From contig JBFGNS010000001.1 in the NCBI GenBank assembly GCA_041574955.1, forward strand, positions 1 through 64,000: a DNA stretch of 64,000 nt. Reading direction: 5' to 3'. Shown piece after piece: positions 17,478 through 26,863 of this stretch. Numbering within the stretch: position 1 is the stretch's first letter; the number at the start of each line of letters is the position of its first letter. The stretch is from CALZJC01 sp041574955 (lineage in GTDB: Bacteria > Acidobacteriota > Thermoanaerobaculia > Multivoradales > JAHEKO01). A program made the position numbers and the translations under genes. The notes under the pieces are model-generated. The model was not told the origin of the DNA. It was given only the letters and a program-made list of their open reading frames with translations, and ran no database searches.

Positions 17478-18754
17478 ACCGCCGGGCCGGCTGGCTCAAG
17501 CCGAGGTGCCCCCAGGTCGGCCGCGACCGCCGCGGCGGCGCGCAGCCCCGAGTCGATCGCGCCCTGGATCGAGGCGTTGTCGAGGCGGTCGCCGCAGGCG
17601 TAGAGGCCGTCGGCGCGGCGCACCGGGCGCGCGGCGGGCTCGAGCGCCCCGGGCGGCTGGGCGGGCAGCGCGTGGCGGATCTCGTAGCTGCGCAGGTGCC
17701 GCCAGCCGGAGACCCGGCATCCGAACCAGCCGGCGAGCTGGTCGCGCACCGCCGCCTCGAGCTCGGGGCCGGCGGGGGCGGGGCCGACCACCGTCGCCGA
17801 GATCAGGTGCTCGCCGGCGGGGGCGTAGGCTGGCGCCACCAGGCTGGGCACGCAGAGGTTGTTGACCGGGCCCTCGCCGTCGCCGTCGAGGACCAGGATC
17901 GGTTGATCGACCGGCGGCCGGTCGGCGGCGAAGTAGAGGCAGGTGGTCGCGCACCAGTCCTCCTCGGGCTCGCCGGTCAGCCTCGGATCGGGCGCCGCGA
18001 CCACCACCGCATCGGCTGCCAGCCGCTCGCCGCTCTCCAGCGCCACGCTGCCGGCGTCGGCGGCGACCACCCGCGCCCCGGTGGTCACCGCGCCGTCCGG
18101 CAGCGCCGCCGCGATCTGCGCCGGAATCTGCCCCATGCCGCGCGCCGGCAGCACGGTGTCGCCCCGGCTGAAGGTGCGGAACACGAACTCGAACATCCGC
18201 GACGAGGTGCCGAGCTCGCGCTCGAGGAAGATCCCGCCGAGGAACGGCCGGAAAAAGCGGTCGATCATCGCCGCCGTGAAGCCCTCGCGGCGGAGCGCTT
18301 CGGCGGTGGTGGTCTCGGGGGTGCGGAAGATCCGCTCGGGCGGGGTGGCGAGGAGCCGTCGGCGGAGTCGCGCCACCCGCAGCTTGTCGCTCAGCGACCC
18401 GATCGGGGAGAGCACGCCGCCGACCGCCGCCAGCGGTCGGCGGAACGGGTCCGCCAGGCGGTGGAAGCGGCCGTCCAGCCGCACCAGGGCGCCGGGGAAG
18501 AAGGCGCGCGTCTCGAGCGCCGCGAGGTCGATCTCGTCGCCGCAGGCCGGGTAGGCGGCGAGCAGCACCTGGAAGCCGCGATCCAGCAGAAAACCGTCGA
18601 CGGCGTCCGTGCGCGCCCGGCCGCCGACGGCGGCCGCCGCCTCGATCACGCGTACCACGGCGCCAGCACGCGCCAGCCGCCGCGCGCAGGCGAGCCCGGC
18701 GAGACCGGCCCCGACGACGACCACGCGGCGGCCGGTGAGGGTCGTCGCGGTCAT
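17435..18754 (-). CDS. FAD-dependent amine-oxidase-like oxidoreductase
   Basis: A 439-residue flavoprotein. The N-terminal dinucleotide-binding motif VVVVGAGLAGLACARRL is followed by VGGRARTDAVDGFLLDRGFQ, the FAD-clasp arrangement of the amine oxidase/phytoene desaturase superfamily. The C-terminal segment LYACGDRLDNASIQGAIDSG is the FAD-binding closing motif. ATG 18754 starts just before the Rossmann motif; a start at 18796 would add 14 unconserved residues. The 3' end overlaps the CPBP gene on the other strand by 43 bases. Relatives include carotenoid and protoporphyrinogen oxidases and uncharacterised NAD(P)-binding proteins; the substrate is not known. Confidence 0.88.
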   Translation of the reverse strand: MTATTLTGRRVVVVGAGLAGLACARRLARAGAVVRVIEAAAAVGGRARTDAVDGFLLDRGFQVLLAAYPACGDEIDLAALETRAFFPGALVRLDGRFHRLADPFRRPLAAVGGVLSPIGSLSDKLRVARLRRRLLATPPERIFRTPETTTAEALRREGFTAAMIDRFFRPFLGGIFLERELGTSSRMFEFVFRTFSRGDTVLPARGMGQIPAQIAAALPDGAVTTGARVVAADAGSVALESGERLAADAVVVAAPDPRLTGEPEEDWCATTCLYFAADRPPVDQPILVLDGDGEGPVNNLCVPSLVAPAYAPAGEHLISATVVGPAPAGPELEAAVRDQLAGWFGCRVSGWRHLRSYEIRHALPAQPPGALEPAARPVRRADGLYACGDRLDNASIQGAIDSGLRAAAAVAADLGAPRLEPAGPAVQPSDGPTGEPGSQ

Positions 18755-18807
18755 CGGTCGAGGATAGCGCGGCGGTGACGCCGACGAGGGGCCCATCGAG
18801 CCCGCGG

Positions 18808-19474
18808 TCAGCCTCTGTCGCCAACTCGCCTTCGGCCCATACGGTACTCCAGCCGCAGGAATCGTGCCGCGCCGTCAGATCGCCGGCCGACGCGCCCTGG
18901 TCTTCCGTCCCGCCGGCCGCGCGCACCGTGATCGTCTCGTCGAGCGGCAGGCGCCACGGGCGGAGGCCGGCGAGCTGCAGGTAGACGCCCTGGTCGCCGG
19001 CGTCGTCCGGGCCGCGGTGGGTGGAGAGCGCCAGCTGGCCGCCGTCCCGGTTCTCGAGCCGCAGCAGCGAGGTCAGCACGCCTGCGGCAGCGGAAAGGCG
19101 ATGTTCATGTAGCGCACCTGCTCGCGCACGTGCTCGCTATAGAGCGCGGCGTACAGGGTCTCGCCCGTCGCTTTCCAGGTCCGGACCCAGGCTCGCACGT
19201 CCGGGCGGCCGTCGCGGGCGTCGTCGACGTCGCAGATCGCGTTGGTCATGTCGCCCGACGCCGTGTCCGGCCCGGGCAGCCCCATCTGGCCCAGCCGCCG
19301 GGCCAGCCGGAAGAACAGCCGCCCCCCGCGGCGGAACCCGGGCTGCCAGGCGTGTCGGGCGTCGAGCTGGTAGTCGGCGGTGTGCTCGTAGAACCGGCGG
19401 ATTCGCGGATCGACCTGCGCCGGCTGGAACCCGCCACCGGCGTAGCGCGAGGACATGCAACTTGCGCAGCACAC
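18808..19474 (-). pseudogene. Frameshifted gene of unknown function
   Basis: The upstream frame begins at 19474 or 19456 (MSSRYAGGGFQ) and contains RIRRFYEHTADYQLD and SEHVREQVRYMNIAFPLPQ before an early stop at 19073. The next frame continues directly with LTSLLRLENRDGGQL, DQGVYLQLAG and RPWRLPLDETITV. A further frame change would give ARFLRLEYRMGRRRVGDRG and a stop at 18808. Inserting one base near 19078 joins the first two parts into a sensible protein of about 220 residues. I do not know its family. It lies 53 bases downstream of the MarR-side start and ends just before the flavoprotein start, so they may form an operon. Confidence 0.6.
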
Positions 19475-19855
19475 GCGGCCGTCGGCGAAGCAGAGCGTCG
19501 TGAGCCTCCTCGAGGCAGCCGATCGCGTGCGCCGTCACTTCCAGGCGATTCTCGAGCCGCACGGGCTGACGCTGCAGCAGTTCAACGTGCTGCGAATCCT
19601 GCGCGGCGCGGGCGAGGACGGGCTGCCCACCCTCGAAGTGGGTCAGCGGATGATCGAGAAGACGCCGGGCGTGACGCGGCTGCTGGATCGGCTGGAGAGC
19701 AAGGGCTGGGTGACCCGCGAGCGCTGCCGTCGCGACCGGCGGCGGGTGTTCTGCCGGACGAGCCGATCGCGCGCGGCGAGGAGGCCTGTGTGGCGGGCCT
19801 CGATGGCGAGGAGCGCCAGCAGCTGCAGGCCCTGATCGACCGCATTGTCTCGTAG
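19455..19855 (+). pseudogene. MarR-family transcriptional regulator, frameshifted
   Basis: The N-terminal two thirds are a good MarR winged-helix protein: LLEAADRVRRHFQAILEPHG, LTLQQFNVLRILRGAG, MIEKTPGVTRLLDRLESKGW and VTRERCRRDRRRVF (wing). After 19750 the frame becomes nonsense, while another frame supplies the expected tail LDGEERQQLQALIDRIVS ending at 19855, with about a dozen expected residues missing in between. The start overlaps the opposite-strand unknown gene by 20 bases, so it probably once controlled that divergent gene. It may be a true pseudogene or an assembly indel. Confidence 0.7.
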
Positions 19856-19941
19856 GCGGTGGGCGGGCTGGCCGCATGGGGTGGAGCCACCACGCTGCTT
19901 GCCCCGCCGGGCGGTGCACCGGGCGACGTTCGGAGCCGGCG

Positions 19942-19969
19942 TTGACCGCCGCCCGTTGTGCTCTATACT
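19942..19969 (+). promoter_or_regulatory. Sigma-70 promoter for the DEAD-box helicase gene
   Basis: TTGACC (19942-19947) and TATACT (19964-19969) each match consensus at five of six positions and are 16 bases apart. The predicted transcript starts near 19976 and carries a leader of about 155 bases before the ATG at 20131. Long leaders are typical of cold-induced RhlE/CsdA helicase genes, which suggests post-transcriptional control, though no defined riboswitch fold was recognised. Confidence 0.65.
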
Positions 19970-20130
19970 GAGCCAGCCGAGATTCCCTCGGAGCGCGGCG
20001 CTCAACAGGATCCAGATCGAGGATCGCGCCGCCCGCACGCATCCCTTACCTATCTCTGTTGTGTGGGGAGGACCACGGTGGCCGTGAGTCGTCACGACGG
20101 CGACGCGGCTGACCGGAGAGAAATATCTGT

Positions 20131-21399
20131 ATGCATATGCTGACCGACACCGAACCCGCCGACGGGTTCGCTCGATTCCAACTCGATCCGCGGCTGCGCC
20201 GCGGCATCCAGGCCGCCGGCTTCGAGACGCCGCGGCCGATCCAGACCCAGGCGGTCCCCGCCGCCCTCGCCGGGCGCGACGTGCTCGGCCTGGCCCAGAC
20301 CGGCACCGGCAAGACCGCGGCCTTCGCGATACCGGCGATCGCACGCCTGCTGGCTGAGCCGAAGCCCGGGCCGCGGGTGCTGGTCGTGGCACCGACCCGC
20401 GAGCTGGCCGCGCAGATCGGTGCCGAGTTCGAGACCCTCGCCCGGTTTACCGACCTGCGAGTCGCCACCGTCTTCGGCGGCGTCTCGGTCCACGGGCAGC
20501 GCAAGGCGCTGGCCAGGGGGCCGCAGATCCTCGTGGCCTGTCCAGGCCGTCTGCTCGATCTGCTGGGACAGGGGATCCTCCGTCTGGACCGGATCGAGCT
20601 GCTGGTGCTCGACGAGGCGGACCACATGTTCGACATGGGGTTTCTGCCGGATATCCGCCGCATCCTCGCGCTGCTTCCCGACCGCCGTCAGAACCTGCTG
20701 TTCTCGGCCACCATGCCGCCGGCGATCCGGGGGCTGGCCGACCGGGTGCTGCGCGATCCGCACGTGGTCGACGTCGCGCATCGGACGCGGCTGGAGACGA
20801 TCGAGCACGCCCTCTACCCGGTGGCGCAGACGGGCAAGCTGGCTCTGCTGGAGCACATCCTGGGCGAGGGGACGCTGCACTCGGCCATCGTCTTCACGCG
20901 CACCAAGCACCGCGCCCGGCGGCTCGCCCAGCAGCTCGCGCGGGCCGGCCACCGCGCGGTGGCGCTGCAGGGCAACATGTCGCAGGGGCAGCGCCAGCGG
21001 GCGATGGACGGTTTCCGCAAGCGCCGGTTCGACGTGCTGGTGGCCACCGACATCGCTGCCCGGGGCATCGACGTCGAGCAGGTGTCGCACGTGGTGAACT
21101 TCGACATGCCGAATACGCCCGACGCCTACACCCACCGCATCGGCCGGACGGGCCGTTCCGAGCGGCAGGGGAAGGCCTACACCTTCGTTACCGCCGAGGA
21201 TCACGGCCTGGTGGTGCAGGTCGAGCGTCGGCTCGAGATGGCGATCCCGCGGCGCGAGGTCCACGGAATCGAGAGCGCTCCCTTCCCGCAGGTGGGGCCG
21301 GTCGGCCGCGCCCTCCAGTCGCACCGCCGGCCGCCGGGCAGGGTCGGTGCGGTCAGAGGCCGGCGCGCGCGCCGGTCGCGGCGCGGGAGGAGCTCATAG
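20131..21399 (+). CDS. rhlE: DEAD-box ATP-dependent RNA helicase, RhlE-like
   Basis: A 422-residue helicase with all core motifs in order: Q motif (FETPRPIQTQ), Walker A AQTGTGKT, PTRELA, PGR, DEAD (VLDEADHMFDMGF), SAT, then domain 2 with VFTRTKHRA, ATDIAARGID and HRIGRTGR. The last 40 residues are Arg/Gly-rich, as in RhlE tails that bind RNA. It unwinds short RNA duplexes in ribosome assembly or mRNA turnover. It is followed at once by the primary sigma factor gene, whose apparent ribosome site lies inside the helicase's final codons. Confidence 0.93.
   Translation: MHMLTDTEPADGFARFQLDPRLRRGIQAAGFETPRPIQTQAVPAALAGRDVLGLAQTGTGKTAAFAIPAIARLLAEPKPGPRVLVVAPTRELAAQIGAEFETLARFTDLRVATVFGGVSVHGQRKALARGPQILVACPGRLLDLLGQGILRLDRIELLVLDEADHMFDMGFLPDIRRILALLPDRRQNLLFSATMPPAIRGLADRVLRDPHVVDVAHRTRLETIEHALYPVAQTGKLALLEHILGEGTLHSAIVFTRTKHRARRLAQQLARAGHRAVALQGNMSQGQRQRAMDGFRKRRFDVLVATDIAARGIDVEQVSHVVNFDMPNTPDAYTHRIGRTGRSERQGKAYTFVTAEDHGLVVQVERRLEMAIPRREVHGIESAPFPQVGPVGRALQSHRRPPGRVGAVRGRRARRSRRGRSS
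21385..21398 (+). promoter_or_regulatory. Ribosome-binding site and candidate AUA start for the sigma factor
   Basis: GGGAGGAG (21385-21392) lies five bases, measured from its GGAGG core, before an ATA codon at 21396. That codon is in frame with rpoD and opens a stretch encoding a sigma region 1.1. The frame has no ATG, GTG or TTG between here and 21537. Either AUA (or the ATC at 21417) is used as a start, or the base is a variant or error for ATG. Confidence 0.45.
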
Positions 21400-21536
21400 C
21401 CGGCGGCGCCGCAGCGATCGGCCCGAGCGCGCGGCTGCTGAAGGGCCTGGTCCACCTCGGCCAGAGCAAGGGCTATCTGCTGGCGGCCGAGATCCTCGAG
21501 CAGCTGCCGGAGGGCGGCTCGGAGGAGTACCGGGCG

Positions 21537-23108
<1,572 letters not shown>

Positions 23109-23233
23109 CGACTCCACCGGCGCGTCGTGCGCTCGCCGTGGTACCGTCCGCGAGTTCCACACCGCGCTGTTTATCGCGCTTCGCTGCGGGCGGCCGAGGC
23201 CTACGCGGCGACGATTCCGAAAGGAGCCAAGGC

Positions 23234-23608
23234 ATGCACCTCGGGCACTTCTCGATCAGCCTTGCGGTCAAGGACCTCGCCGCCTCGCGCGCTTTCTACG
23301 AGAAGCTCGGCTTCCAGGTGGCGGCGGGAGAGGCGGAGCAGAACTGGCTCATCCTGCAGAACGGAGACAGCACGATCGGCCTGTTCCAAGGCATGTTCGA
23401 GCGCAACGTGATCACCTTCAACCCGGGTTGGGATGCGCGTGCCCGGCGTCTCGAGGATTTCACCGACGTGCGCGACATCCAGCGGCACCTGAAGGCCGAC
23501 GGCCTGACCCTGACGGTCGAGGCCGACGAGTCGACCACCGGCCCCGCCAGCTTGATGGTGATCGACCCCGACGGCAACCCGGTGCTGATCGATCAGCACG
23601 TGGGCTGA
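23234..23608 (+). CDS. VOC-superfamily (glyoxalase/dioxygenase fold) protein
   Basis: A 124-residue single-domain protein of the vicinal-oxygen-chelate superfamily. It starts with MHLGHFSISLAVKDLAASRAFYEKLGF (quoted as a landmark in parts: SLAVKDLAAS, FYEKLGF), has NWLILQNGDSTIGLF in the middle and ends MVIDPDGNPVLIDQH, the paired beta-alpha-beta pattern with potential metal ligands His/Glu. ATG 23234 is preceded by AGGAG eight bases upstream. It sits between rpoD and the ATP-grasp locus with 125 and 143 bases of spacing, so it is probably its own unit. The reaction is unknown. Confidence 0.88.
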   Translation: MHLGHFSISLAVKDLAASRAFYEKLGFQVAAGEAEQNWLILQNGDSTIGLFQGMFERNVITFNPGWDARARRLEDFTDVRDIQRHLKADGLTLTVEADESTTGPASLMVIDPDGNPVLIDQHVG

Positions 23609-23751
23609 CCGGCCGGGGACGGGTCTGCGGCAGGATTGCCGTTACGCCCCGAGACGTCACCGGGTGCTCGCTCTACTGTCCGGCGCGACCTCGCGCCAGA
23701 CGCAAGCCTGCCCCGGCGGCTACCCTGCTGCGCGGAATCTCACCTCGGGAC

Positions 23752-24693
23752 TCAGTCGCGAAGACCCATCAGATACTCTGCTACGCCCTTCGAAATCCGC
23801 ACTCCGCTGGCTCTCTGGAACCAGGAGAAGGCGGGGTCCGGGTTGACCTCCAGTGCGTACCACTTCTTGGCGCGGGTGATGATCAGATCGACGCCCGAGA
23901 AGTTCATTCCGAGCATCCTCGAAACCGTGATGCAGTTCGACTTGACGGAGTCGGGTATTCGAAGGGGAAAGAACGCGCGCCGTCCCCTTGGACCCCCCGA
24001 ATAGCGGTAGTCGACTGCGGTCGCCTTGATGCCCACGCCGAAGACTCGGTTGCCTACGCAGTGAACGCGGGCGTGCGTTCCCTCGATGAACTCCTGGAAC
24101 AGCGATGGCGACTTGTGCAGCAGTTCGAGCCGCTCCAGGTCCTCGTCCCGTACAAGGCGCACGATGCTGCGTACGCCACTGGCGCTCTTGAAGATGACGC
24201 GCCCTCGGTACTTTGCGATGAACCTGCGAGCCGCGTCCGGATCGCAGGTGAGCAACGAGCGGGGAACGTGGAAACCGGCTCTTGCCAGGCAGTCGAGCTG
24301 CAGGGGCTTGTAGAAGTTCGTCAGGCTGGCTTCCATGGGGTTGATGAGCCTGGGAATAGCCGCCTCCAGAACCTCTCGCACGAAACTGATCCACGCCATC
24401 ACCAGAGCTTCACAATCGTCTGCCGAGAGCTCATCCGGAAGCTCCCAGGCTTCGGTATCGATGTGGCGGAGGTAGGCCCCAGCGTACCTTGTTGGCTGGA
24501 ACGACCGACCGCGATACCTCAGGGAACGAGTCACGTGTCCCGTACGCGACTCGATGACGTGCCCCCTGAACGTGTACGGTAGCGTGCTTTCCTCGAGTAG
24601 ATCGTACCGGCCCCCCAGCTCGGCGATCTCCGACGCGATCAACTCGACGTGCGGATCTGACATGTTGCCGCATATCAGTACTCGTGGTGCCAT
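23752..24693 (-). CDS. RimK/MvdD-like ATP-grasp ligase (graspetide-type)
   Basis: A 313-residue ATP-grasp enzyme. Residues 117-145 (INPMEASLTNFYKPLQLDCL then AGFHVP) match the entry to the ATP-grasp core in graspetide ligases; Lys169 in VIFKS, QEFIEG at 200-205, HCVGNRVFGVGIKATAVDYR around 211-230, FSGVDLI at 265-271 and LEVNPDP at 281-287 supply ATP and Mg ligands (Asp269, Glu282, Asn284). Members join a side-chain carboxylate of a precursor peptide, activated as an acyl phosphate, to a Thr/Ser hydroxyl or Lys amine. It is third in a minus-strand run after the KxxxD protein and its degenerate partner. Glutathione-type or polyglutamate ligase roles are alternatives. Confidence 0.85.
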   Translation of the reverse strand: MAPRVLICGNMSDPHVELIASEIAELGGRYDLLEESTLPYTFRGHVIESRTGHVTRSLRYRGRSFQPTRYAGAYLRHIDTEAWELPDELSADDCEALVMAWISFVREVLEAAIPRLINPMEASLTNFYKPLQLDCLARAGFHVPRSLLTCDPDAARRFIAKYRGRVIFKSASGVRSIVRLVRDEDLERLELLHKSPSLFQEFIEGTHARVHCVGNRVFGVGIKATAVDYRYSGGPRGRRAFFPLRIPDSVKSNCITVSRMLGMNFSGVDLIITRAKKWYALEVNPDPAFSWFQRASGVRISKGVAEYLMGLRD

Positions 24694-24739
24694 TCGGAAC
24701 CTCTCGAGGAGTCACAACGTTGCCGTTGCCAGGCGTCCC

Positions 24740-25657
24740 TCAGTCACTTCTTCGAGGTGGTTTTCCAGCATGCTGGCGCATGAGGGCTCGGAGGAGAACC
24801 GGCAAATGCTCTGGCAGGTTGACTGCGCCCACCGTTCTCGTGAGGCCGAAGCCCAGGTGTGTCTGCCGGACCTTTGTGGTCACAATCTCGCAGACCTGGG
24901 TGTCGGCCAGCTCGGCAGCGGCCAACGCAGCGCGCGAGAGTGGGTTCTTGCGCGGCACCCGGCGCGGTGCAAGATCAGGATCGGCTCCTCCAAGCGGAGA
25001 TTCAAAGACCTGCTTGGCCACCACAGTGACCAGGTGCAGGTCCTCCATGCGGCCAACTCGAACCAGCCGGCGGGGTAGATACGGCTCCCCGTGCCTCCTG
25101 TACCTCGGGTTCTGGGAGGTTGGGACGTCCATGCCGAGAAACTCCATCTGCTGGTAGCCTCTCGTGCTGCTTGGCAGCCGAGTCGTGTCGTTTGTCGAGA
25201 TGCTCCGTGGAAGAGAGAAGCCCGCCTGACGAAGTAGCCTGCGCTGCTCCATGGGCGAGGCGATCATCACCGAGCCGGTGTTGAGGCGCGGTGGATTCAA
25301 TAGGCAGGCGGGGTACTTCACTCTCAGGAAGTGCTGTACCGAAGCGAGGAGCACCATCCTCTCACCCAGGACGTACTCGTAGTCCCTCTTGGAGAAGGCG
25401 GACGCATCGCCTTGAGAGGGAGTCTCGAGTGACGGCCCGATCAGAATCCGGTCTCGTTCGGCGCTGACTCGGAGAGGAAACCTCACCGACCAGGGCGCCC
25501 CAGACCTGCTGAGCGAGGCGCCGAGGCGGGTGGCATCGGCCCATTGCTGTGGAAGAAACCGCAGGCGACGGCGCAGGTGTCTGTCGCCCGCTACGATGCT
25601 CTCAACCGCTTTCTGAAGGACAGAATCAGGCGCATCCCAGACTATGAGCCTGGTCAT
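24740..25657 (-). CDS. Divergent ATP-grasp-like partner protein, probably inactive
   Basis: A 305-residue protein I first read as unknown. Residues 119-157 (LLNPPRLNTGSV, then QRRLLRQAGFSLPRSISTND) align in pattern with the neck region of the neighbouring ligase (INP..., LARAGFHVPRSLLTCD). Its C-terminal AELADTQVCEI...GAVNLP (248-282) lies where ATP-grasp enzymes carry GxDLI and ExNPxP, but the Glu-x-Asn ligands are replaced by AVN and the ATP Lys segment is not evident. It is therefore likely a pseudo-ATP-grasp subunit. It begins 19 bases after the KxxxD gene stop and ends 46 bases before the active ligase, so the three genes form one operon. A role in substrate recognition is inferred. Confidence 0.65.
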   Translation of the reverse strand: MTRLIVWDAPDSVLQKAVESIVAGDRHLRRRLRFLPQQWADATRLGASLSRSGAPWSVRFPLRVSAERDRILIGPSLETPSQGDASAFSKRDYEYVLGERMVLLASVQHFLRVKYPACLLNPPRLNTGSVMIASPMEQRRLLRQAGFSLPRSISTNDTTRLPSSTRGYQQMEFLGMDVPTSQNPRYRRHGEPYLPRRLVRVGRMEDLHLVTVVAKQVFESPLGGADPDLAPRRVPRKNPLSRAALAAAELADTQVCEIVTTKVRQTHLGFGLTRTVGAVNLPEHLPVLLRALMRQHAGKPPRRSD

Positions 25658-25676
25658 TGCGCCCCCGTCTGTCTCA

Positions 25677-26618
25677 CTAGCTTCGCTTCTTGGCGGACTT
25701 CCTGCGCGCCGTCTTCTTGGCGCGCGGCCGCGGCTCCGTGAGCGCTCCCTGCAGCGACGCTTCGAGCTGCTGGAACGATCGCTCCAGCGCCTGGATACGG
25801 TTGGCGAGCGCAGCTACATCGGCCGAGGTGCCGGCAGCACCGGCAGCAACGCCGGCGGCACCGAACATCTCACTGATGTCCTTCGCCTCCTTCGCCGGTT
25901 CCTTGTCTCGGATGGCCTTGTCGATTCTCGGCTTGTCGGCTAGGTCCTTGCGGTTCTTCTGGTCCCTGAGGGCCTTGTCGGCACTGTTCTTCGCGTCGCG
26001 GATTTGCTTGTCCGCCGCCTGCTTGGCGTCTCGGGCAGCCTTGTCGATGCGTGCCTTGTCCCGAACCGCCTTGTCGCGGACGGCCTTGTCGATTCGCGGC
26101 TTGTCTCTCCTGGCCTTGTCGGCAATGGCCTTGTCGACCCTGCCCTTGTTGTCACGCACGCCCTTGTCTATCAACCGCTTGATCGGATTGAACAGAACGG
26201 CCGAAACCTCCGCTGGCAGGTTGAGGCTGGCGGCATAGTCAAGGAGCTCAGAGGGGGGAACGCTGCGGAAGTCGGCCCCGGGTATGTTGAGGGCCTCGAG
26301 TTGGCTGTACATCGCCTCCAACTCGTCCGGATCGAACTCGTAGATGTCGACGACCTCGCCCGCACCCTCATCGAGTGACGAGAGATCATCGAAGTCAAAG
26401 AACTCGTCGACCTCTTCGAGCTCCAGTGGGTCGTAGCTTGGAGACGCGGCAATCCCCAGAGACTGAAACACAACGCCGATTTCTCGCGCGGTCAGCTCCT
26501 TGATGGGGCGCTCCAGCAGAGTTGCGACCTCGGGTCGTTGCTCGCCCCTGATGAACGGCTCCGAGGTCTTCTTGGCCCGAGAGCGCTTGGCGCTCTTCTT
26601 CGGCTTCTTGGCTGGCAT
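25677..26618 (-). CDS. KxxxD-ladder protein, candidate graspetide-type precursor
   Basis: A 313-residue protein with no family I recognise. Layout: Lys-rich N-terminus (2-17); a compact segment LLERPIKELTAREIG (34-48) that could be a leader; a very acidic stretch (61-108, EVDEFFDFDDL, YEFDPDELEAM); a hydrophobic PAEVSAVLFNPIK link; the ladder at 147-247; a Gly/Ala-rich segment; a heptad-like coiled coil (269-292, IQALERSFQQLEASL); and a basic tail (297-313). In the ladder all nineteen Asp have Lys four residues earlier, and Glu is absent until residue 240. Start ATG follows AAGGAGGT. It heads the operon with two ATP-grasp-type genes. Alternative: an unmodified ion-paired helix or stress-type protein. 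Confidence 0.8.
   Translation of the reverse strand: MPAKKPKKSAKRSRAKKTSEPFIRGEQRPEVATLLERPIKELTAREIGVVFQSLGIAASPSYDPLELEEVDEFFDFDDLSSLDEGAGEVVDIYEFDPDELEAMYSQLEALNIPGADFRSVPPSELLDYAASLNLPAEVSAVLFNPIKRLIDKGVRDNKGRVDKAIADKARRDKPRIDKAVRDKAVRDKARIDKAARDAKQAADKQIRDAKNSADKALRDQKNRKDLADKPRIDKAIRDKEPAKEAKDISEMFGAAGVAAGAAGTSADVAALANRIQALERSFQQLEASLQGALTEPRPRAKKTARRKSAKKRS
25878..26180 (-). repeat. Tandem KxxxD repeat tract (residues 147-247)
   Basis: Units such as DKAVR, DKARI, DKAIRD recur mainly every five residues, with six-residue steps inserted so that some units read as 11-mers (IDKAARDAKQA, ADKQIRDAKNS). Pairs are K147-D151, K152-D156, K158-D162, K163-D167, K168-D172, K173-D177, K178-D182, K183-D187, K188-D192, K193-D197, K199-D203, K204-D208, K210-D214, K215-D219, K221-D225, K224-D228, K229-D233, K234-D238 and K243-D247. 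At DNA level the tract is an imperfect tandem repeat built on CTTGTC/GGCCTTGTC on the plus strand. Confidence 0.9.
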
Positions 26619-26705
26619 GGCTACCTCCTTGGTCCGGCCCGGGTGCCGAGGCCGTGCCCAGGCCGGTGCAGACCTAAAGCGGCCGCGCTGTACGCGGCGG
26701 TTGAA

Positions 26706-26735
26706 TTGAACTACGAAGCCTAGAGTGAGTATAAC
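26706..26735 (+). promoter_or_regulatory. Candidate promoter in the divergent gap before the S41 gene
   Basis: TTGAAC (26706-26711) and TATAAC (26730-26735) are 18 bases apart and read toward the S41 peptidase. The same A+T island gives TATACT on the minus strand (26733-26728), a plausible -10 for the KxxxD operon, although no -35 accompanies it. Overlapping divergent -10 boxes would couple expression of the precursor operon and the peptidase. Confidence 0.5.
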
Positions 26736-26863
26736 ACGGACACGCTCACGCGGCCGCCGACGGGAGGTAACCTCGGCGAGGTGGGCGCCTCGGAGAATAG
26801 GCGTCGATCGGCCTCGCCGGTCGCTGAGGTCGCGAGGCAGTCCGGACGCTGGATACCCTAGGA

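Noticed and set aside
25878..26180. Pentapeptide-repeat (A[D/N]Lxx) beta-helix reading of the five-residue repeat
   Set aside because: The central Leu/Phe and the preceding Ala are not conserved; the conserved feature is Lys and Asp four apart.
25878..26180. Classical left-handed coiled coil for the ladder
   Set aside because: The dominant period is five with occasional six, not a heptad, and hydrophobic positions do not form a stripe; a hendecad helix remains possible for part of it.
25878..26180. CRISPR array from the tandem DNA repeats
   Set aside because: The repeats are in-frame codons of a protein, imperfect, and have no unique spacers of constant length.
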